A stretch of 8,891 bases of DNA from JBBSEZ01 sp038239195 (lineage in GTDB: Bacteria; Planctomycetota; Planctomycetia; Gemmatales; Gemmataceae). This document shows positions 1 through 4,760 of the stretch, piece after piece. The translations under genes and the position numbers were made by a program. The stretch spans positions 1 to 8,891 of the forward strand of contig JBBSEZ010000408.1 of the NCBI GenBank assembly GCA_038239195.1. Reading direction: 5' to 3'. Under the pieces are notes generated by a model that was not told where the DNA came from, searched no databases, and saw only the letters and a list, made by a program, of their open reading frames with translations. Positions within the stretch are counted from its first letter, which is position 1. Each line of letters opens with the position of its first letter.

Positions 1-1389
1 GAGCGATGCCGCCACGCCGTCGTTGTAGTAGCCGACGAGCAACACCGCCTCGCCCCATTGGCCTTCGAGTTTGGCGGTCGCGTCGGCGAGGGCCTTGGCG
101 TTCACGCCGGAGGGAGTGCGGCCCTCGGCGAGAGCGGCGCGCGTGGTGAGGAGCTTTCCGCGCATCGTCTCCAGGGTGCGCACCAGCAGGTCGAGGTCGC
201 TGGCGAGCTGGATCGGGCCCTTCTTCCCCTTGCGGTGCTCCTCCCACTTGCTCTTCGCGTAGCTCACCTGCATGCGCAGCCCGAGGAAGGCCTGGCGCGC
301 CAGCTCGGGCTCGAGCAAGTTCTCGATCGCTCCCAGCACCTTGATGAGGTTGCCGAGGTCGCCGCCGGTGTAGAGGTCGGTCAGCTCGCGGTTGCGGGCG
401 TCGAGGTCGCGCACCAGCCGGTCGATCTCGGCGTGCTCGGGCACGTCGGCGAGCTTCTGTAGGGTGCCGCGGTCGAAGGCGGGCTGGTCGATACCGAGGT
501 GGCAGGTGGTGCAGCGGTCGTAGCGCGGCACGTCGCGGAAGCTGCCGTACTCGATCATCAGGTCGGGCAGCCAGATTTGCTTGATCTTGACCGGCGACTC
601 GAAGCCATCGAGGATGGGCAGCGCGCGGAAGGTGTCGCCGAAGCGCCAGGCCGTCTGCACGGTGCCCTTGGCGAAGCGATCGAAGTTGCCGGTGATCTTC
701 TTGAGGTCGTCCTCGGAGTTGGCGAGGGCAGCATCGAGTTTGCGCACCGTCGGCAGGTTGGCGTCGGCCTTGGCGGTGCCGTTGGCCTGCCCGTTGGAGG
801 TTGGGGAGGAGGGATAGGCGGCCTCCGGCTCGAGCTCCAGGGGCGTGTCGAGCACCTCTTCCGCATACTGCGCGTTGATGGCGTCGAGCTTGCTCTGGGA
901 GGTTTGCAAGTCTTTTTCGAGCTTGTCGAGCCGGCCCTTCTTCTCGTCCACGGCCACCTTGAGCCGTTCCTTCTCCTTGCTGTCGGGCGCTGCCTTGCCC
1001 CAGTGTTCGGCGTCGATGTTGTAGTAGGTCACGAGGGCATCGTAATCGGCCTTGATGCCCTGCACCTTCATGGTCTGGAGCTCGCGCTCGGCGGTCAGCT
1101 CGCGGTCGCGGGTGGCGACGAGCTTCTTGCCCTGGGCGAGGCGGTCGCGCGCGGCCGAGACGACGAGGCGCTTCTCGTAGACGACCTCCCCGTCGGGGAG
1201 CTTCTCGACCATCTCACGCTCGCGGATGGCGGGGACCACGTCGCGGAAGGTGCGCTGGTTGGCCTTCCACGGCAAGTCGTGATCGAGCCACATCATCAGA
1301 ACGGTGACGAGCAGCAGGAGCACGCAGGAGGCGCCGAAGACGACGTCGAGCGCCTTCTGGTTGCGGTAGGTCTGGTCCGTGGCGGCCAT
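1..1389 (-). CDS. Membrane-anchored coiled-coil c-type cytochrome of the bc-like complex (partial, C-terminus outside window)
   Basis: The frame is open from an ATG at 1389 to the left edge: 463 codons with no stop. The start is supported by GGGAG at 1396-1400, 6 nt upstream. Residues 13-34 form one hydrophobic helix, preceded by a short polar N-terminus, which suggests a membrane anchor with the rest outside the cytoplasm. Residues about 75-180 are rich in K/E/R/L with heptad-like spacing, probably a coiled coil. A low-complexity P/S/N/A linker follows at about 185-212. A single visible heme c site, CTTCH, lies at residues 293-297 (499-513), followed by LGIDQPAF. Its place as last gene of a Rieske/cytochrome b operon suggests it accepts electrons from the complex, in the role of cytochrome c1 or f; that role is inferred. 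It resembles neither c1 nor f in sequence and is already longer than both. More heme motifs may lie in the missing part. Long plus-strand open frames opposite it are shadows. Confidence 0.8.
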   Translation of the reverse strand, partial: MAATDQTYRNQKALDVVFGASCVLLLLVTVLMMWLDHDLPWKANQRTFRDVVPAIREREMVEKLPDGEVVYEKRLVVSAARDRLAQGKKLVATRDRELTAERELQTMKVQGIKADYDALVTYYNIDAEHWGKAAPDSKEKERLKVAVDEKKGRLDKLEKDLQTSQSKLDAINAQYAEEVLDTPLELEPEAAYPSSPTSNGQANGTAKADANLPTVRKLDAALANSEDDLKKITGNFDRFAKGTVQTAWRFGDTFRALPILDGFESPVKIKQIWLPDLMIEYGSFRDVPRYDRCTTCHLGIDQPAFDRGTLQKLADVPEHAEIDRLVRDLDARNRELTDLYTGGDLGNLIKVLGAIENLLEPELARQAFLGLRMQVSYAKSKWEEHRKGKKGPIQLASDLDLLVRTLETMRGKLLTTRAALAEGRTPSGVNAKALADATAKLEGQWGEAVLLVGYYNDGVAASL

Positions 1390-1413
1390 GTTCAGCTCCC
1401 AGCCTATGGTCCT

Positions 1414-1457
1414 CGCGAAACGGCAAGCAAGAAGGGCCGGGGGCTTGTCGTTTCGCG
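1414..1457 (-). repeat. Hairpin in the spacer between cytochrome b C-terminal gene and cytochrome c gene
   Basis: The 15-nt arms 1414-1428 and 1443-1457 are inverted copies with one mismatch, around a 14-nt loop. It occupies most of the 77-nt spacer between the stop at 1467 and the ATG at 1389. No T-run follows it on the minus strand, so it is not a classical intrinsic terminator. A role in mRNA processing or in partial attenuation of the last gene is possible but inferred. Confidence 0.5.
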
Positions 1458-1466
1458 GCGATGAGG

Positions 1467-2750
1467 TCAGATGTTGAAGAAGATTTCCGGGATGGCCACG
1501 ATGTACTTGAGGTTCATGGTCCAGCGCAGCACCATCTTGATGGGCAGCGAGGCCATGAACTGGATCAGCGTGACGAGCAAGATGAAGCGCACGAAGCCCA
1601 TCCGGATGAAGAACGGCCTCAGCACGGTGCGCGCCAGCAGCGGCGGCAGCGCCAGCATGTAGAGCGCGACGATCACCAGTCCGGGGGCCTCGCGCTGGAG
1701 CACGGGCATGCCCTCGATCGGGCGGTGCAGCCATTTCAGCCAGAATATCTCGGAGACGTTGATGTTGTTGAGCGGGTCGACCTTGTGCGGGTCCCAATAG
1801 GAGAATGGCCCGAAGAAGTTCCAGTTGGGCCCGCGCAGGAACGTCCCCAGCACGATCAGCACCACCCACAGCACCAGGAAGCCGAACATGAAGACCGTGA
1901 CGGCAAAGGGCCGTTGGTTGAAGCTGTAGAAGCCGTTGCCCTCGCGGTTGAAGTCGATGTAGGGCAGGGCCATCAGGCCAACGATGATCATGGTGGGCAG
2001 CACGACGCCGGCCATCCACGGGTCGAAATAGACGAGCATCTCTTGGAGGCCGAGGAAGTACCACGGCGCCTTCGAGGGGTTGGGTGCCTTGGCCGTGGTG
2101 GCCGGCTGTTCGAGGGGCGCCTTGAGCAAAATGGCCCAGAGGACGAGGACCACCGTGGCGACGATCATGCAGATGAGCTCGGTGTAGACGAGGTCGGGCC
2201 AGACGAGCACCTTTTCGTCGTCGAGCTTTTCGAGCACGGGCTCGCCGTTCTTGATGCGGTCGTCGTTCTGAACGGCGCGGTAGAGGGCGAGCCAGGTGAA
2301 GAAGCCAACGGAGTAGATGAGCATCGTGATGGGGACGTTGTCCTCCTTGGCCACGATGCTGCGGAAATTGGGGTCGGTGAACGACCACCCCGCCGTGAGG
2401 AGGCTGATCATCAGGCAGGCCCAGGCCACCTGCGGATTGACGAAGAACCGCCGGTAGTAGAGGACGACCCCGAAGCCGACGATGGAGAGCGCGGTGTAGG
2501 AAACGGGGCCGGTGAAGTCATCGACGAGCTCGCGAATGCCGTGCGGGATGACGCCGCCCTTGTGGACACCGTAGATGAAGGCGTGGAAGAGGAACAGAAC
2601 GCCGACGCCGCCCCAGATGGCCGCGAGGTTCAGCTTCGGGGGCTGAACGTGGCGGTAGTAGTGGAAGGCGAAGGCGAAGTTCATCAGGGCGACGAGGAGG
2701 TAGTAAACGGCCAGGCCGTTCTGGAGGCTGTGGTCGAGCGGCGTGTGCAT
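1467..2750 (-). CDS. Cytochrome b C-terminal (subunit IV-like) subunit with extra membrane helices
   Basis: The product is 427 residues and carries part of the quinol-oxidation (Qo) site of a bc-type complex. Residues about 183-310 align by eye with b6f subunit IV: WPDL, a helix, KAPWYF at 227-232 in place of PEWY, a helix ending ALPYIDFN, then RPFAVTVF and another helix ending FLRGP. It differs from the roughly 160-residue subunit IV by an N-terminal part with about five hydrophobic helices (near 14-32, 42-61, 83-100, 107-124, 140-159) and by a C-terminal part with two more (near 356-376 and 386-404). No CxxCH is present. The start chosen is the ATG at 2748-2750, with GAAGGG at 2758-2763 and 7-nt spacing. 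A longer frame using TTG at 2780 would start inside a hairpin arm. It lies 91 nt after the b6-like gene, and the c-type cytochrome gene follows. The domain call is firm; the function of the extensions is unknown. Confidence 0.88.
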   Translation of the reverse strand: MHTPLDHSLQNGLAVYYLLVALMNFAFAFHYYRHVQPPKLNLAAIWGGVGVLFLFHAFIYGVHKGGVIPHGIRELVDDFTGPVSYTALSIVGFGVVLYYRRFFVNPQVAWACLMISLLTAGWSFTDPNFRSIVAKEDNVPITMLIYSVGFFTWLALYRAVQNDDRIKNGEPVLEKLDDEKVLVWPDLVYTELICMIVATVVLVLWAILLKAPLEQPATTAKAPNPSKAPWYFLGLQEMLVYFDPWMAGVVLPTMIIVGLMALPYIDFNREGNGFYSFNQRPFAVTVFMFGFLVLWVVLIVLGTFLRGPNWNFFGPFSYWDPHKVDPLNNINVSEIFWLKWLHRPIEGMPVLQREAPGLVIVALYMLALPPLLARTVLRPFFIRMGFVRFILLVTLIQFMASLPIKMVLRWTMNLKYIVAIPEIFFNI

Positions 2751-2768
2751 GACGATGCCCTTCGGGTA

Positions 2769-2826
2769 TTTAGCCGCCAAGCCGAGCTCGGCGCGGTCTC
2801 GCGCCGAGCTCGGCTCGGCGGCTAAA
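2769..2826. repeat. Near-perfect inverted repeat (27-nt arms, 4-nt loop) between the two cytochrome b genes
   Basis: The arms 2769-2795 and 2800-2826 are reverse complements with a single mismatch (2779 against 2816), and GTCT at 2796-2799 is the loop. The outer part reads TTTAGCCGCC...GGCGGCTAAA and the inner part is built on GCCGAGCTCGGC, itself palindromic. It fills most of the 91-nt gap between the stop at 2842 and the ATG at 2750. It has AAA/TTT at the stem base but no long T-run, so a classical terminator in the middle of this operon is unlikely. It could be a REP-like dispersed palindrome or an mRNA processing/stability element. Confidence 0.85.
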
Positions 2827-2841
2827 TGGGAACGGGAGCGC

Positions 2842-3615
2842 TCACAGCGGCCCGCTGATGCCGCCGTCCTTGCGCACGCGCCAGAAGTGGACGGCGATGA
2901 GGACGGCGACGGCGAGCGGGATGGCGACGCAGTGCAGCACGTAGAAGCGCAGCAGGGTGTCGCCGCTGACGAAGCGCCCGCCGAGCAGCAGGAAGCGCGC
3001 GTCGGACCCGGAGTGGATCAGCGAGACGTCGCCCACCTTGAGGAAGGTCGCCCCGGGGCCCTCGTGGCCGAGGAACGGCGTGGCGCGAGCCATGTTGCTG
3101 CCGACCGTGATGGCCCAGATGGCGAGCTGGTCCCACGGGAGCAGGTAACCGGTGAAGCTGAGCAGCAGCGTGAGCACCAGGAGCAAGACGCCCACCCCCC
3201 AGTTGAACTCTCGGGGGGGCTTGTAACTGCCGGTGAGGAAGACGCGATACATGTGCAGCCAGATGGTGATGACCATCGCGTGGGCGCCCCAGCGATGGAG
3301 CTCGCGGAGGATGCCCAGGGTCAGCACGTCGCGGAGCTGGAGGATGTCGTTGTAGGCGTGTTCGAGCGTGGGCCGATAGTAGAACATCAGCAGCACGCCG
3401 GTCACGGTCAATTCGAGGAACATGAAGAACGTGAGCCCGCCCATGCACCAGGTGTAGCTCAACGCGATCCCGCTCTTGCGAACGGAGACGGGGTGCAGGT
3501 GGAGGAAGACGTTGGTGAGCATGACCACCACGCGGTTGCGCCGGTCGCGCGGGGCGGGGTGGCGGAAGATGCTCTTCCAGACTTGCGAGTTGCGAATGAA
3601 GTCGCCGACGGACAC
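2842..3615 (-). CDS. Cytochrome b6-like subunit (cytochrome b N-terminal domain)
   Basis: This 257-residue integral membrane protein carries the two b hemes of a quinol:cytochrome c oxidoreductase. Four helices are seen, near 54-78, 105-126, 139-160 and 224-246. Heme histidines are H107/H121 (LHRWGAH and WLHMYR) and H228/H243 (VLHCV and VHFWRVR). Their spacings of 14 and 15 are those of b6, not the 14 and 14 of bc1. C57 in WCMGG aligns with the b6 YCLGG Cys that binds heme c(n) covalently. FYYRPT, GYLLPWDQ and the C-terminal GGISGPL also match b6. Compared with chloroplast b6 (about 215 residues) it has a longer N-terminus and a longer loop after helix C. The GTG at 3613-3615 is chosen because AGGAGG ends 8 nt before it; a TTG at 3619-3621 is only 2 nt away. 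The gene starts 12 nt after the Rieske stop, so it is probably translationally coupled. Confidence 0.93.
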   Translation of the reverse strand: MSVGDFIRNSQVWKSIFRHPAPRDRRNRVVVMLTNVFLHLHPVSVRKSGIALSYTWCMGGLTFFMFLELTVTGVLLMFYYRPTLEHAYNDILQLRDVLTLGILRELHRWGAHAMVITIWLHMYRVFLTGSYKPPREFNWGVGVLLLVLTLLLSFTGYLLPWDQLAIWAITVGSNMARATPFLGHEGPGATFLKVGDVSLIHSGSDARFLLLGGRFVSGDTLLRFYVLHCVAIPLAVAVLIAVHFWRVRKDGGISGPL

Positions 3616-3623
3616 GGGCAAGG

Positions 3624-3630
3624 CCTCCTA
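3624..3630 (-). promoter_or_regulatory. Shine-Dalgarno TAGGAGG of the cytochrome b6-like gene, overlapping the Rieske stop codon
   Basis: On the minus strand the sequence reads TAGGAGG, then CC, TTG, CCC, GTG. The TAG is the stop codon of the Rieske gene. The 8-nt gap to GTG is near-ideal while TTG is too close, so this site decides the start. The overlap suggests terminating ribosomes re-initiate on the next gene. Confidence 0.75.
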
Positions 3631-4251
3631 CACCGGGATGTACGATTCCGGGTTGGTCCACTCGCCGCGTTCCTGCTGGAACTTGCGGCTCTTGTCCACG
3701 ACGACCTGACCGTCGTCGCCGACGCCGACGGCCCAGCGCTCGAGGGGGCGCGGGGCGGGGCCCTCGAAGTTCATGCCGGTGATGTAGAAGCCGCTGCCGT
3801 GGCAGGGGCACTTGAACTTGCCGGCGCTCTCCAGCCAGTTGGGCGTGCAGCCGAGGTGGGTGCAGGTGGTGCTCAGGGCGTAGAGTTTGCCCTGGTAGCG
3901 CACCACCCAGATGTTCTGGTCCTTGTACTTCTCGACGACCTTGCCGTCCTCGTAGCCCTCGGGCACGCCTACCTTGACCTTGCTGGGCGGCTCGGTGAGC
4001 ACGTTGGGGAAGAGGAAGCGCAGAGTGCCGAGCGTCATCAGCCCGAGCGAGGCGGTCATCGTCGTCCAGGCGACGGCAAACCAGCTTCCGAACAGGGCGG
4101 AGAGGAAGAAGCGGCGGTCGGCGCCCTTCTTGGCTGCGGGCTTGGCCGGCGGCTTCGGGGGGGCCGGCTTGGGCGCGGCGGGCGCCGTCATCGCGGGCGC
4201 GGGGGCCGGCGCGGCCGGTTCGCTGGGGACGTTGGGGTTGGGGTCGGACAT
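3628..4251 (-). CDS. Rieske [2Fe-2S] iron-sulfur protein of the bc-like complex
   Basis: This 207-residue subunit passes the first electron from quinol to the c-type cytochrome. The cluster-binding boxes are complete: CTHLGC (C130, H132, C135) and CPCHGSGF (C148, C150, H151). C130/H132 and C148/H151 are the predicted cluster ligands, and C135/C150 the predicted disulfide. Residues 5-43 are a Pro/Ala/Lys-rich tail. ADRRFFLSALFG follows, with twin arginines at 46-47 resembling a Tat signal, and then a hydrophobic helix at about 52-81. Rieske proteins are commonly exported by Tat with the signal kept as anchor. The position that is Tyr in bovine CPCHGSHY is Phe here, which in known bc1 mutants lowers the cluster potential. 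The ATG at 4249-4251 is preceded by AGGAG with a 10-nt gap. A TTG start at 4368 would fall inside the promoter. It is the first gene of the operon. Confidence 0.95.
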   Translation of the reverse strand: MSDPNPNVPSEPAAPAPAPAMTAPAAPKPAPPKPPAKPAAKKGADRRFFLSALFGSWFAVAWTTMTASLGLMTLGTLRFLFPNVLTEPPSKVKVGVPEGYEDGKVVEKYKDQNIWVVRYQGKLYALSTTCTHLGCTPNWLESAGKFKCPCHGSGFYITGMNFEGPAPRPLERWAVGVGDDGQVVVDKSRKFQQERGEWTNPESYIPV

Positions 4252-4340
4252 GAGGGGCCCGCTCCTGGACTGCGAATCGGGGAACAAGACCGGGGCGGCC
4301 CGCGGTGGGAGAGGCCCGAGCCCTTGACTGCTGGAAGATC

Positions 4341-4368
4341 GTTGTAGGCCCCCGGAGGGGGATGTCAA
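4341..4368 (-). promoter_or_regulatory. Sigma-70-type promoter of the Rieske/cytochrome b operon
   Basis: The minus strand shows a perfect -35 TTGACA (4363-4368), a 16-nt spacer and a -10-like TACAAC (4341-4346, 4 of 6 matches to TATAAT). Transcription would start near 4334, giving a leader of about 80 nt before the ATG at 4251. The spacer contains the inverted repeat CCCCC-TCC-GGGGG, possibly an operator or simply GC-rich sequence. Confidence 0.5.
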
Positions 4369-4660
4369 CCAGATTCAGTTCGTCGGCTGCGCAACACCTT
4401 CTCGACGCAAACCGGGTGCCAACGGGACGAGCCGAGCAGCGACGGGGAGAGTGCGCGCCCGAAGAGGCGGGCTCCTACAAGTGACAAAACGAAGTGGGCA
4501 GTTCTCGGAACTGAGAGGCAGACCGAGAGAAAGACAAGGGCCGCGCCTTTCCGCCAGCGCGCTCGCCGTCGTGCCGGAGCGAGGCCCCGGAATGCTTCCG
4601 CCGCTCCCCGCGCGTCACAACCGAGCGGCCTCAGATAAATTCTGGCCTGTTTGTGCAGAG
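4369..4660. other. Divergent intergenic region without a recognisable gene
   Basis: This stretch separates the leftward respiratory operon from the rightward exported-protein gene. I see no convincing coding sequence: a 70-codon frame at 4451-4663 has basic, low-complexity content and no family resemblance. A small hairpin with 6-nt perfect arms and a 3-nt loop (CAGTTC/GAACTG) lies at 4499-4513. No tRNA, riboswitch or other RNA gene is recognised. Confidence 0.55.
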
Positions 4661-4666
4661 TGAAGG

Positions 4667-4694
4667 TTTCATCAGAGAGCAGCCCTGCTATGAT
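4667..4694 (+). promoter_or_regulatory. Candidate extended -10 promoter of the exported prolyl isomerase gene
   Basis: TATGAT at 4689-4694 is preceded by TGC (4686-4688), forming an extended -10 of the TGnTATGAT type. The -35 is weak: TTTCAT at 4667-4672 with a 16-nt spacer. A start near 4701 would leave about 60 nt before the ATG at 4761. It fits the chosen start and argues against a GTG start at 4653. Confidence 0.4.
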
Positions 4695-4760
4695 CGAGAG
4701 AGTGCGCGCTGCGCTGGCCCGCCCGGCTCCCTCCTGAAGGCCCCTGCTGAGGACAGACCG

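Noticed and set aside
499..1464. Plus-strand open frame of 321 codons
   Set aside because: It is antisense to the cytochrome c gene, which has a membrane helix, a CTTCH site and a good Shine-Dalgarno; the plus-strand product is repetitive in G/V/L/H, as expected of a GC-rich shadow.
2751..2780. TTG start at 2780 for the subunit-IV-like gene
   Set aside because: It would begin within the 27-nt hairpin arm; ATG 2750 has GAAGGG at 7-nt spacing.
1461..2825. Plus-strand open frame of 454 codons
   Set aside because: It is antisense to the subunit-IV-like gene; the product is almost only D/E/H/R/V with no family resemblance.
2769..2826. Intrinsic terminator within the operon
   Set aside because: There is no T-run after the stem on the minus strand, and termination here would separate cytochrome b subunits that are needed together.
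2743..4347. Plus-strand open frame of 534 codons
   Set aside because: It covers the Rieske and b6-like genes in antisense; their motifs prove the minus-strand reading.
4252..4368. TTG start at 4368 for the Rieske protein (39 extra residues)
   Set aside because: The codon lies in the TTGACA -35 box; ATG 4251 has its own AGGAG.
4451..4663. 70-codon plus-strand frame in the divergent region
   Set aside because: It has no Shine-Dalgarno or domain, its composition is basic and random, and it overlaps the promoter region.
4653..4760. GTG start at 4653 for the exported isomerase
   Set aside because: The candidate -10 at 4689-4694 would be inside the coding part; the basic leader plus LEDRCLLSA pattern normally starts near the ATG at 4761.
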